Shown: one piece after another, positions 1-9,960 of the stretch | Position numbering within the stretch: position 1 is the first letter of the stretch | Layout: each line of letters starts with the position of its first letter | NCBI GenBank assembly: GCA_009760855.2 | Contig: WPIO01000014.1 | Coordinates: 4,272,501 to 4,336,500, forward strand | Source of the DNA: Cristatella mucedo | Taxonomy: Eukaryota > Bryozoa > Phylactolaemata > Cristatellidae | Direction: 5' to 3' | Length of the DNA stretch: 64,000 nucleotides | Notes under the pieces: model-generated | Seen by the model: the letters and a program-made list of their open reading frames with translations, nothing else | Told to the model about the DNA's origin: nothing | The model's database searches: none | Program-made: the position numbers and the translations under genes

Positions 1-165
1 AAGCTGGTGGTAAGATGCCCAGCTTGGTTGGACAGTAGTTCTGATGGGTTTGATGGAGCCAGAAAATGAAGGGGCCTAAAAGTGACAGAACCTTGAATGA
101 AATTTTAAAAGTGACAGAACCTAGCTGCTTGATTGGGACCCAGTGCAGGTCGGTTATAATCGTGC
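1..165 (-). mobile_element. CR1/L2-type LINE fragment (ORF2 C-terminal region)
   Basis: Collinear with 2415-2560 of the longer minus-strand copy (shared runs such as GGAGCCA-AAAATGAAG and CCAGTGCAGGTCGG), but with an internal rearrangement: the AAAAGTGACAGAACCT run occurs twice (about 79 and 107). Cut by the window edge. Confidence 0.65.
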
Positions 166-484
166 GATTAACTTTTCGCACCCCTGAAGGTGCATCTAGT
201 CTAGGCTGTTTGCAGAAATAGTCGTGCAGCGCGAAGTGGCAATTTTAAAATAAATATGAAGATGCTTTAGAATGCTTTAGCAGTGAATGTGTTCCTAATG
301 ATATTAGTTTTAGCCTTTGTGACACTAAAACAGTGAGAACGACAGGAAGGGAGAGGTGCGTGGAAGTAAACGTAGAAACAAGAGCTAATAATTAACCTAA
401 AAGTTAGAACGAAGGGTGCAGTGACCATGAAAATTAGGTAGAGGTTGAGGTGGAGACTAAATCCTAGTGTTTAGATGCTAGGAA

Positions 485-600
485 TTCACCACTGAGTTCC
501 TGGGTGCGACTCCTGCAGCAGTAGGCAATCCTGTATTTCCAGCTGCAAGCTCGGTGATAGCCACAATGGTTCTTTAGCTCAATATGAATGAAGCTGTGAA
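485..600 (+). repeat. tRNA-derived SINE-B remnant
   Basis: The order GCAATCCTGTATT, CTGCAAGC, GGTGATAGCC matches the body of the intact SINE-B copies at 24540 and 60615; the B box is degraded. Confidence 0.5.
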
Positions 601-1985
601 ATCAGTTTATTTTACTTTTGTTTTGAAAGAGAACTAAAAATATATCTGGTCTTTAAAGTTATCCACGGCTTTGAAATCCACCATTGGAGAGCCCGGTCCT
701 AGCAAAATTTAAGCAGACCTTTGATCCAACAGCTGATCAGTATCATCCGCGAAGAGCAAAGCTTGAAGGATGGTAGATACATTGTTAATGCTTACTGTCT
801 GGAAATTAAACATGAACTGTCACCTCTCGCTTTTAATGGTATTGTTAAAAAGATTGCATGCGATCTTCAATTTACCAACAGAAGGCAAAATTTTACTTAT
901 AGCACTCGGACTCACAGATTGTGTTTTTGCTTTATCAAAAACTCTTCAGTATCATTGTCATTTGTTGAAGCTTCCATGAAACTTTCACGCAAGGGTTGAT
1001 TAGCAGGTATCTCTGGGTTTCTTAAGAAATATTAATTTTAGGTTTTCTTCCATAGGACGGAACCTTAATCTTCAGCGGTATTAGAACACAAGAGTCAGGT
1101 ATCACCTAACAATAGTATCGTCTACCCCACAGCTAGTTCGGCCGATAGCGCCCGATATATAAAAATAACCGCAGTCAAATGACGGGACTCAATTTGTTCA
1201 ATAAATCGTTATTAAAAGCGGCTTGCTTTCAGCGTTAACTTCGGTTTACAGCCCAAAATAAGAACTTCTTATAGAGATTTTTACACTTACATTAAGTATC
1301 GCGGCGAGGTGTAAAGCTAAAGAAGCAGTGCAAGGTAACAGCCGCCACGCTGACAGGCTGATCCTTAGACACATAGACAAGATATCATACACGTAGGTAG
1401 CGACAATTTAGCAGCTTATACGGCCTATTTTAAATGGGAAACGCTCCAAATATTGTGTAGCCGTATAGCTCGAATAGCGCCTCGTGCTTCACAGAAAGTG
1501 CAGATTTTCGCTGAAAACAAGACTGTTCTCGTGCTCCCATTGTAATCCCGAGCCATCTTCAAAGCTGCATACAAACTATCCAACTTTTTAAGACCTTCTC
1601 CGTCTAGTAAGATCATTTAAAAAACTTGGCCAAGATCATCAAAGCGTGAAATGGACGTCAAAGAAGTGTTATGAGTTGGTTGCACCCTTTAAATGCGGCT
1701 TACGTAAACGGTTCAATAGAGAGGAATCTCAATAGAATTGAGCGAGTGACAACTGTATGTCACGGTTCACGTTGATCTGGCTACTCAACTGACCCATCAG
1801 CCAGAGATGTATTGAAAGGAATAAAATTTCCCAACGAGACATTGCTCAGAACCACAATTTCGCTCCATCTAGGCCACTTTTTTCTAGTAATGGGATCTAA
1901 AACCCTTTATAGTCCAAGCAAAATCAATTCAAAAGTATTGCAAAACTATGTAAGTGTTTGAGTCCCTTCCGAGAGTGACCGCAAA
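601..1985. other. Intergenic, no firm feature
   Basis: Open frames occur at 721-999 (+) and 1425-1616 (-). A short AG...GT-bounded stretch at 717-772 could read TFDPTADQYHPRRAKLEG, but two frames are open and it has no partner exon. I see no known repeat. Confidence 0.4.
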
Positions 1986-1989
1986 ACAG

Positions 1990-3569
1990 CAATATAATAA
2001 TAATAATAATAATGCACTTGATAAAGCGCCCTCAGAAAACTTAATCTCTCTCTAGGCGCTTTACATTTGCTGCAAAAGAAAATGCAATTGAATGGTAAGT
2101 AAAATCATGCTTGATAAACAAACAAAATGAATAACATCGTTAGGGGTGACATGCACAGGGTCAGCATGCAAATGTGGTTAGTGGCAGCATGCACAGTGTC
2201 AGCACGCATAAGCACATCAAGGACGAATCACAGGGACCCACTAAATGCTGTCCTAAATAGGTTTGTTTTTAAGTTCCTTTTAAATGTGGTCAGGTCAGGG
2301 GATGTTCTGACGCAGGTCGGGAGGGAGTTCCAGGCTGTGGGAGCATACGAACTAAATGCACGGTCTCCAAAGGATTTGAGGTTTGTACGGGGTATTTGTA
2401 GACTGTTGGATTCCGAAAAGCAGGTGGTACGATGCTTGGCCTGATGGGGGAGTAGATCTGAGAGATAGGCTGGAGCCAAAAAATGAAGTGACCTAAAAGT
2501 GAGCGACAAAACCTTGAAGACGATCCGTTGCTTGACTAGTAGCCAATGCAGGTCGGCGAGAAGTGGTGTAATGTGGCAACTCGCTCACGACAGAAAAACA
2601 CAGCTGCGGAGTTTTGCACCAGCTGCAATCACCTGATCGCACATGCTGGTAGGCCAGTAAGCAGTGAGTTGCAGAAGTCAAGACGAGATGTCACGAATGC
2701 ATGGACCAACTTAGACGTGGTATCCTTATCTAAACAAGCCCGAATTTTAGCAATTGAAGCTGAAAGTAGGCAGATTTGACTGTGGAGCTGATATGGTCGT
2801 GTAACGAGAGGTCGCATTGGAATATGACACCTAGATTTCGAGCTGATTCAACTGGAGATATGCTGACAGAGCCAATTTTGAGCGTCAGCCTTTCCAATCT
2901 CTGAATCACACTGGGTTTGCCCATAACTAGTAAGTTAGTTTTATCATCGTTAAGTTTTAGAAAATTTGCTGCCATCCATGTTCGGATGTCGTCAATACAT
3001 GCAGCAAGTCAGTTGAGAGAATTTGTGGTGCTCGAAGGCTGGGAGGGATCAAAGCAAAGGTACAACTGAGTGTCATCTGCATATTAGTGAAAGCCTAGAT
3101 AATGCTTGGCAATCACATCAGCAAGAGGGAGAGTATAAACCGCGAAAAGAACCGGACCTAGAACGGAACCCTGAGGTACGCCATATTTCAGACGTACCTC
3201 AGATGATCTTTGTCCATTCACGTCAATACTCTGGAGTCTCCCACTGAGATAGGACCTGAACCACTGCAGAGCAGTGCCAGTGATGCCTAGGTGAGATGAG
3301 AGGCGCTCTAGAAGAACTTTGTGATCGATGTTATCAAAAGCTGCCGAAAGATCGAGCAAAACAAGCAGAGACACTCTATCTATGTCTGCATTCCTAAGTA
3401 GGTCGTTGTATTCCCTAAGCAATGCTGCTCTAAAGCCAGACTGAAACTTACTAGCAAGGTGTGAGGTTTCGATATGTGAGTTCAGCTGGTCAGCCACGAC
3501 TCGTTCGAGTGTCTTTGATAGGAATGGTAGAAGGGAGACTGGGCGGTAGTTGCTTAAGTTCTCTTGGTG
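1990..3569 (-). mobile_element. CR1/L2-type LINE, 3' 1.6 kb with reverse transcriptase
   Basis: Read on the minus strand this gives NYRPVSLLPFLSKTLE, then DLSAAFDNIDHKVLLERL, LQWFRSYLSGR, GVPQGSVLGPVLF and YADDTQLY, the ordered motifs of a non-LTR reverse transcriptase, followed by the ORF2 C-terminus (RTNLKSFGDRAFSSYAPTAW and onward) and a 3' tail ending in (ATT)n at about 1995-2012. A stop sits immediately before YADD and further frameshifts follow, so this copy is dead. It is 5'-truncated at the head-to-head junction near 3565. Many 3' tails elsewhere in the window belong to the same family. Confidence 0.92.
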
Positions 3570-4135
3570 CCCCACCACTGGCTCCCAGTCAAGCAACGCA
3601 TCGATGTCAACGTTTTGTCACTCACTTTTAGGTCCCTTCATTCTTTGGCTCCAGAAAACCTATCCGATCTACTCCCCTATCAGGCTAAGCATCGTGCCAT
3701 CCGCTTTCCGGAACTTAACTGTTTACCCACATCTCGTACAAATCTCAAATCCCTTGGAGACTGCGCCTTTAGTTCGTATGCTCCATAAGCCTGGAACCCA
3801 CTCCCGACATGCGTCATAATATCTCCAGACTTGATCGCATTTTAAAAGAAGCTAAAAATGACTGTATTTGTACCTGGGTCGCAGTGATTCGTCCTTTACG
3901 TGCTTATGCATGCTGACACTGCATCCTGCCACTAACCAGATTTGCATGCTGACCCTGTGCATGTCACCGCTTACCATGCTGTTCTTGCTGTTTATTGAGC
4001 ACGATACCACTAACCATTCGATCGTGCTTGCTTCGCAGCAAATTTAAAGTGCCTAAAAAGAGATTGAGTTGTCTGAGGGTACTCTATTAAATATATTGTG
4101 GGCACTATATCAAATGTATTATCATTATTATATTG
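3563..4135 (+). mobile_element. CR1/L2-type LINE, 3' end, plus orientation
   Basis: Starts at HHWLPVKQRIDVNVLSLTFR and continues through the ORF2 C-terminus (RTNLKSLGDCAFSSYAP, then a stop) to the family 3' tail (AAAGTGCCTAAAAAGAGATTGAG) and an ATT-rich end at about 4115-4135. It abuts the minus copy head to head. Confidence 0.9.
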
Positions 4136-4594
4136 CTATTACCAATCCGTCCTAGATCTTCTTCTTTCTGCCATTATCAAAAAATATTGCCTTTCATTTG
4201 TGTGCACATGAGACTCAGGTCTACCTGTTTTTGTTGACTCCAGCCTTCAAATTCCAAAAAATGTCCCAGCTCAGCTCTTTGACACTGGCGTCGCTAAATA
4301 TTTTCCACTAGGATTGCAGACAAATTCTTTCAATTGAATGGTCAACAAGATGGTTACATATGAATATGTGTGAGCAGTCGCACACGAGAAGATCAAACCG
4401 ATATCTCCGCCGGTAGTATAATATGAATCGCAGAACGACACGCTGGAGCTAGTGGCCGTGATTACCAACACTAAAGAGAAAGAATATTGTAGTTTCATTT
4501 GCGTCCAATATTCTACTTCGGAAGCCTACGTCCGTCGGAGTATTAGGCTGGCACGGTACAGTGGAGCCAGCATAGACCAACCGAGTAGTTATTG

Positions 4595-4740
4595 GCCAGG
4601 GTCACTCAAAAACTAGACAGCCTTATTCTCGAAGTTGTCTCAGCCAGGATCTCTCCCGTAGCATCTGCATGTGATCTGATAACCCTGCATCAAAATTTAA
4701 TTTCGATAGATTACCACATAAACTCCATAGGAAGTATATA
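4595..4740 (+). mobile_element. CR1/L2-type LINE fragment
   Basis: Encodes LDSLILEVVSARISPVASAC, then HQNLISIDYHINSI, clearly related to the corresponding ORF2 stretch of the minus copy at 2850-2960 (LTLKIGSVSISPVESARNLG). Confidence 0.7.
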
Positions 4741-5195
4741 CAGTCAGCCCCGACTAACGAATAGAAAGGGACTGGGAAAACTGCAGTAAGTCGAATGTTC
4801 GTAAATCGAGAATGGTATACGATACGTTCTACTATGATTAGTTCTGACGCTGTCAGACCTCGTTTCCTCTCTACTGTTCGTGGCATTTTCAAATCTACTT
4901 ACTGCGCGCGGATTTTAAAAGTTTTCTTGGATACATTTTGCTTTTCAATTTTTCGTGACATGGCTGAGTTCATATCCCGGAATTCCCGTAAGTAAAACCG
5001 TCCTAAGTTGGGGCTGACTGGAATACAAATCCAGCATGCCTACATGTGGTCGCAATACTGAACAGCCCACGCTTTTCGGCACTCAATTTGTAACTCTTTC
5101 CTTGCAGGTCTTCTAGCTTGTCTAATAAGACTTATAGTGATAAAAGTTAAATATAAATATCGGTCAATTCAGAAGCCTCGTTTATATATTGGTAG
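4741..5195. other. Intergenic, nothing recognised
   Basis: Contains a short inverted motif, CAGTCAGCCCCGACTAACGA at 4741 and GTTGGGGCTGACTGGA at 5006, about 280 bp apart. This could be the terminal inverted repeats of a small DNA element, but I cannot identify it further. Confidence 0.35.
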
Positions 5196-5199
5196 CAAA

Positions 5200-5354
5200 G
5201 CCTTAGCAGCTACTACACCGCTCTGGTTGGTCCTGGGGCAAGATGCTCGGCTGTAATGACCAAAGTCGATGGCTTGAGCACTAACACATATGTAAAGCAC
5301 CTGGATAGAGACTCGGTTCTGGTAGGGCTCTATAAAAATGAGTAATATAGACAT

Positions 5355-5403
<49 letters not shown>

Positions 5404-5500
5404 CATACATTTTCATGGAGCAAATAAGTATTGCTTGCTACAGGGCTCAAATCCATGATCAGGGTCGTGAAGTTCGAGCACCTTGCCTATACGCTAAGAT
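5200..5500. repeat. Two SINE-A fragments with (AC)n between
   Basis: 5200-5345 (+) follows the SINE-A order (CTCTGGTTGGTCC, AAGATGCTCGGCTGTAATGA, then AAAGCACCTGGATAGAGACT). 5445-5500 is the reverse complement of the SINE-A head (GGTGCTCGAACTTCACGACC on the minus strand). A pure AC run lies at 5352-5391. Confidence 0.6.
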
Positions 5501-5639
5501 GCATATGGTGCAAGCATCGAAAGCAAGGATGTCTGCCGTGATGTAAATTACACTTTTTGGATCTTCCCTGACTCTCCATCATGCAATGCATTGAATTATA
5601 GGTCCTGTTACTTAGTTCTGTTCGTTCTCTCGATCCAGC

Positions 5640-5885
5640 AGACCTAACTAAAATACCCATAAGGCCTCTTCTTTAGCCATCTCTTTAACCACATACTCTT
5701 AAATCATCTTCAAACATGCTCATCAGACTCAACCCGTTTGGGGCCTCGAACCAACATCAAATGATTTAAAGCCTATTTTTCCGGTCCTTGTCACCTAAAT
5801 GCTGGAATGCTCCACGTTGCGATTTAAAAAACTTGAAGGTATTTGAAAAATGAACTAAAAACCCACCCGCTCTCGTAGCATATGC
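5640..5885 (+). mobile_element. CR1/L2-type LINE fragment, diverged
   Basis: The region around 5790-5870 reads like the LINE C-terminus (AWN-x-P-R, then LKNLKVFEKE-like runs) in more than one frame; badly decayed. Confidence 0.45.
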
Positions 5886-5924
5886 TTCATTCCATTGATA
5901 TTTTCATGTACGTTTACCAATACA

Positions 5925-6640
5925 AAGTAGTAATAACTTATTTGTATAGCTCCCCAGAGAACTTAATATCTCTTTCTAGGCAATGTACGTATGCTGTTTA
6001 GGAAGCACACTTATATGGCTACTGGTAGCATACGAAATGCCAACATGCATAATAGGGTTGGTGGTTACAGGCAAAGTCTCGCGCATGAGCACATAAAGAA
6101 TACGTCCCAATGACCCAGCAAATGCTAGGGGGGGGGGAATAGGTGTGTTTTACGATTCTTTTTAAATGCCTTAAAGTTAGAGGATGCCATGCCGTCAGTC
6201 TGGAGTGAGTTCCAGGCATCGGGGCTATATAAACTAAAGGCATAGTCTTCGAAATAATTCAAGTTCGTTTGCGGCACAGCCAAAGGATTTCAGTCAGTAG
6301 AGCTTGTGGTGCGATGCCTACTCAGCGTAGTTGAGGAGTCGATCTTATAGGTAGGCCCGAAGCTAGAGAATGAAGGGACCTGAAAGCGATTAATAAAATC
6401 ACGAAGTCGATACGTCGCTTGATTGGGACTCAGTGAAGGTCGGCGAGAAGAAGTGTAACGTGTCAACTGCGACGCCAAAAAAAGCCTGGCTGTCAAGTTT
6501 TTTCAAAGCCCATGTTGTTAACGTACAGCTTTTTGTTTTATGCCCATAGAGCGGCAACATATTCACAGTACTAGTCATTCCGTACAGATAACTAACGGTC
6601 ACTTCAGATGTCCTCCATGTGGACTGAGCCATGGATTATG
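5925..6640 (-). mobile_element. CR1/L2-type LINE 3' end
   Basis: Minus strand carries the family tail (GCCTAGAAAGAGATATTAAG at about 5990-5960) and the upstream ORF2 C-terminal region; it parallels 1990-2560 with several indels and an inserted G run at 6129-6137. Confidence 0.8.
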
Positions 6641-7200
6641 ACATCTACTTCCTACTTAATATAGCACCGAAGCCGCTAATAATCACTTGCATTGAAATAA
6701 TCTGACTGATTAGCCTGCTAAAATTTCATTGATAACTTACTGAGCTAACGCATTCCTAAATCATTAATGCATTAACACGAATCTCTCAAAAGTCATAGAA
6801 CAAGGCTGCAAACGATGGTGACAACCGAAGTTGGGATGGAGGCATTTCTTTAGAATATGCCATATTGGTGGGTTCTTTGTTTTATCTCGCTTTATTTAGC
6901 CTAATCTTCGCTCTCAAGGTTTCGTTCTTGAGGTCCAAATTTCTCCTATCGTTTGGTCCCGTAGTTATACTTGACCTGTGTGTCGTTATGTTCGCATAGA
7001 AATATCCCTAGGAGCTAGCCCTTGGAGAGACACATTTTAATGGACTAGGTTGAGATGAAGATACTTGGATGCTTAGAGCAAACTCGCCGCTCTTTCGTTG
7101 AGAATAAGTAGGGGGAACTAGTTCATTCATTTATTTAGTCAGCTTGTCTTAACCTAGTTCAATTCTTAGGTATGCCTTTCTTATTCGTCTGCCGGCTTTA
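6641..7200. other. Intergenic, nothing recognised
   Basis: AT-rich, no convincing exon or repeat seen. The next candidate exon begins at 7202. Confidence 0.5.
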
Positions 7201-7201
7201 G

Positions 7202-7389
7202 GTGACTGCAACAACATACCAGCAAAGGATCAATCTTGAAAAAGATTCTGCAACCACCAATGAGCAGCTTCCAGATTGCGTGTTTCAGTTTTCGATTAAG
7301 GCTTTGAAGGAGACGCGGAAAAAATTGCTAAGACACCCTCTCGAAGCTCAGAGCCAGGGCGTTTCCGGGAACTGGCTGGCTGACTTCGG
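7202..7389 (+). CDS. Orphan coding exon, gene unknown
   Basis: 188 bases open in phase 0 from a CTGCCGGCTTTAG acceptor to a GG/GTTCAA donor. Encodes TTYQQRINLEKDSATTNEQL, LPDCVFQFSIKALKETRKKL and QGVSGNWLADFG. Balanced composition and a helix-like lysine-rich stretch look protein-like, but I cannot assign a family. Its end phase (2) does not match exon 8681, so an intermediate exon would be needed if they share a gene. Confidence 0.35.
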
Positions 7390-7708
7390 GTTCAATTGTG
7401 AATCATTAATGTTCAATTGTGTCTCATTACGGAATGCGGTTGATCTGGCATAAATGTAAACGCTGTCAATATTTTTAAAGTTCGTTCTTAATTTATGAAG
7501 GATACGAAAGGTTCCATCATAACATTCTGTACGTACTACTAGTTGGTCCAATGAATTAGGCGTCACCTACATGGTTGGGACTACTGGCCAGCTTTGTCTA
7601 CCTTAATAGCCAGGTAATTTCTGATTGGTCCGTTGTGACGAACGTCGATGAAGGCCACGCATGTAGCTGAGCGGGTGTAACCGAAACTCATCCATACCTG
7701 ACAACCAG

Positions 7709-7830
7709 AGAATTAAAGTTTGATCACGTGAACACAATACAGGGACTGCAAATTGTATTCCCGCTGCATCACTGGTGCTTCCTAGATAGTCTGCCAGCGT
7801 GGGCTTGTCGGTCGCAGCAGAAGTAGACAT
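7709..7830 (-). CDS. Candidate first exon of an unknown minus-strand gene
   Basis: ATG at 7830 opens a frame encoding MSTSAATDKPTLADYLGSTS and then DAAGIQFAVPVLCSRDQTLI, ending LWLS before a CAG/GTATGG donor. It looks like a cytosolic N-terminus with no signal peptide. A second open stretch on the same strand (about 7432-7566, QLVVRTECYDGTFRILHKLR) might be a downstream exon, but the phases do not join as read. Product unknown. Confidence 0.3.
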
Positions 7831-8145
7831 TTTGTACTTGACAACAAGATTTTGATCGCACCAAGATACGGAATTATTTCTTCCATTGGTACCTGACTCA
7901 TTTGTCTCACTGGAAAGTTCAAAGTAAGGGTTCAGGTAAGAAAATATCTAAATGCGGTCAGAATTGAATTCGGGAATGCAGTGGCCCATTAAAAGCAGCT
8001 TGTGAATCTTCCATTGTCAAGAGAAGAGCAATGACTCAAATACTTTCCAGGCAAGTTACATGCAAGATCCCTTCAACCACAGAGTGTTAACATTTGCAAG
8101 TGTAGCCTTTTTATTAAATATAGCCGAAGAGCGTGTTAGTAAGTT
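7831..8145. other. Intergenic, nothing recognised
   Basis: Lies between the candidate minus-strand start exon and the SINE/LINE tails; if that exon is real, its promoter would be here, but I see no distinctive site. Confidence 0.35.
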
Positions 8146-8340
8146 AATGCAGAGTGCCTAGAAAACATTGAGTTCTCTGAGGGTGCTATATCAAATGTAT
8201 ATAATTCATTTGTATAGCGCCCTAAGAGAACTCGATCTCTATTCAAGCCCTTTACATATGCCACGGGGCTCCAGTCCACGACCTCGGCCAGACCTTGGTC
8301 GGAGCGAGCACCTTAATGAACCACTGGGCCAAAGCAGCAC
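8145..8340 (-). repeat. LINE tail (+) followed by SINE-A (-)
   Basis: 8150-8205 is the plus-strand LINE tail (GTGCCTAGAAAACATTGAG, then AGGGTGCTATATCAAATG). 8206-8340 is the reverse complement of the SINE-A copy at 12350: A-box-like CCAGTGGTTCATTAAGGTGC, B-box-like GGTCGTGGACTGGAGCC and the shared 3' tail TTCTCTTAGGGCGCTATACA. Confidence 0.75.
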
Positions 8341-8680
8341 GTGCTATTATTACTATATTATTAAAGAAGATTAAGGAAAAAGTGACTACAACTGATATGT
8401 CGTTAGGGCCTCTTATGGCTCCCCGTGCCTTTAAAGCAAGGAAAGAAAGGCACAAAACAAGTGCTGATGATACAACTTATGCAACTCAACAGAGTTAACA
8501 AACTTTTGACCCTGTCGCAGCAGAGAAGAGATATCTAAAAGCTTGTTTAGGCCTCGTATGAGAGACCCACTTCCAGACGCCGCAGTCTTGATCTGCCGTT
8601 GCCTCACTGAATGACTTACCGTGTTCTTATGTCGGATATGTTTTTGCATACAAGTCATATATTGGATTTAATTTTTGTAG

Positions 8681-8769
8681 CTGCGCCTGACCGACTAGAG
8701 CTTGTTACATCTAGTGATGCTTGTAGCGATATTCCAGGCGACGCATCGGTGACAAACCCATTCTTCAAG
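8681..8769 (+). CDS. Orphan coding exon, gene unknown
   Basis: A clean acceptor (TTTAATTTTTGTAG) and donor (AAG/GTATTG) bound 89 bases in which only one phase is open (phase 1 to phase 0). It encodes APDRLELVTSSDACSDIPGD followed by ASVTNPFFK, a polar sequence I do not recognise. It ends in phase 0, so it could splice to the PH-domain exon at 10821 and be an alternative 5' exon of the USP gene, or belong to an upstream gene. Confidence 0.45.
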
Positions 8770-9047
8770 GTATTGAAATTGGTCTCACGCGATACTCGAA
8801 TGCTAACCGAGCTAGCACCTACAGATTTTAGGCTTCAATTTTGAAACGTGTCCATTGTGCTCCGCATCAACTGCTATTTGATGTTTTATTGTTAACTTGG
8901 TACTGAAGTCACACTTGTAGGACATCATTCACCCTCCCTGGACGTTTCTCCCCCCCGGACATTCCCCCCTGGTGGACCCTAGGACATTTCCCCGGGTAGG
9001 AAATTTCTCCCCTATGTTGATGAATGCATAAATAAGAAAAAAAATAA

Positions 9048-9054
<7 letters not shown>

Positions 9055-9146
<92 letters not shown>
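9055..9146. repeat. (CA)n followed by (TA)n microsatellite
   Basis: About 65 bases of pure CA repeat run directly into about 26 bases of TA repeat. Confidence 0.98.
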
Positions 9147-9161
9147 CATGATCAAATAAAG

Positions 9162-9312
9162 TTCACCTTCTCTTGAAATAAAATCAACTCAGTACAAGCC
9201 ACCGACGCCGCTGTCGACACTGGCCGTGCTGGCCAAACCGCCTCCATCTGTCGTGCTATTGAGTCCGCCGCTTGTACTGAGTTGATTGTATTTCAATAGA
9301 GCGTGAACTTCA
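9162..9312. repeat. Inverted repeat, arms about 39 bp, loop about 73 bp
   Basis: The left arm (9162-9200, containing AAATCAACTCAGTACAAGC) is repeated as its reverse complement at 9274-9312 (GCTTGTACTGAGTTGATT and onward to GTGAACT) with about 33 of 39 bases agreeing. The loop is GC-rich. Confidence 0.8.
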
Positions 9313-9461
9313 CTGAGGTTGACGCTCGATGCCCGGTGCAGCAGCGACTTCGGCGTGGGGGGCGGTGAGGTTTCGACGGGCGGCAGTAGGCTGCCGACGT
9401 CGGGAGGGGCGTCGGCGGCCTCTGCCACCGATGCCTCTACTGCCGCCCCTCCCGAAATCTA
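9189..9461 (-). CDS. Candidate terminal coding exon in GC-rich block, unknown product
   Basis: An open frame after a possible GTGTAG acceptor encodes a Pro/Ala/Ser-rich sequence (PPVETSPPPTPKSLLHRASS, then VNLSEVHALLKYNQLSTSGG, ending DSGVGGLY and stop). The helix NLSEVHALLKYNQL and acidic/Ser content look more protein-like than the reverse strand. The last third lies in an inverted repeat, so the present C-terminus may be the product of a rearrangement. It may simply be a GC-rich repeat. Confidence 0.25.
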
Positions 9462-9960
9462 CACCGCCGGTGCAGCAATGACTGCGGCGGCAGTAACGGC
9501 AGTGAGCTTTGGACGTGCGGTAGGTAGCCGACAGTGCCGATGTCGGGAGGGGCGGCGGCGGCGGTGAGCTTTGGACGGGAGCTTCGGGCGGGCGGCTGCC
9601 GGCGGCGCCGATGTCGGTTTTGGGCCTCGGCGTCGGCGGCGTCGGCGGTGGCCTAGCATACTGCTATTGGCCGCCCGGGGCAGAGCTTAGACCTTGCACA
9701 TGGTGGTCTGCCGAAAATCAGGGCTGAAGCGACCGCATTTCTAATGACTAAAATGTATGTCATATTTTTATACTATATAATATTTTTACAAGATATTTAA
9801 ACAAGACAGTTTATATCATGGCATTTCAATATAGGAGGGGAGGAAATGCCCTACCCCAGGGGCAAATGTCCTACCCACGGGGGAAATTCCCAGGGTGGAA
9901 TGTGCGGGGGGGGGGGGAATGTGGGGGGAAGTAAGTCCAGGGGGGAATGTCCGGTACCCC

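Larger units (their letters stand above)
8930..9960. mobile_element. Compound GC-rich repeat block with mirrored GGACATTTCCCC-type flanks
   Basis: At 8930-9015 several degenerate copies of a GGACATTTCCCC-like unit occur; at 9840-9955 similar units (aaatgtcctaccc, ggggaaattccc, ggggaatgtcc) occur in the opposite orientation. Between them sit a CA/TA microsatellite, the inverted repeat 9162-9312, and a CpG- and GGC-rich zone (9310-9660) with at least three direct copies of a GCCGATGTCGGGAGGGG-like motif. The mirrored flanks suggest one mobile or foldback unit. Confidence 0.4.

Noticed and set aside
717-772. Short AG/GT-bounded stretch reading TFDPTADQYHPRRAKLEG
   Set aside because: Two frames are open over only 56 bases, and no partner exon was found.
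8909-9121. Cys-Val repeat open frames
   Set aside because: They translate the CA microsatellite.
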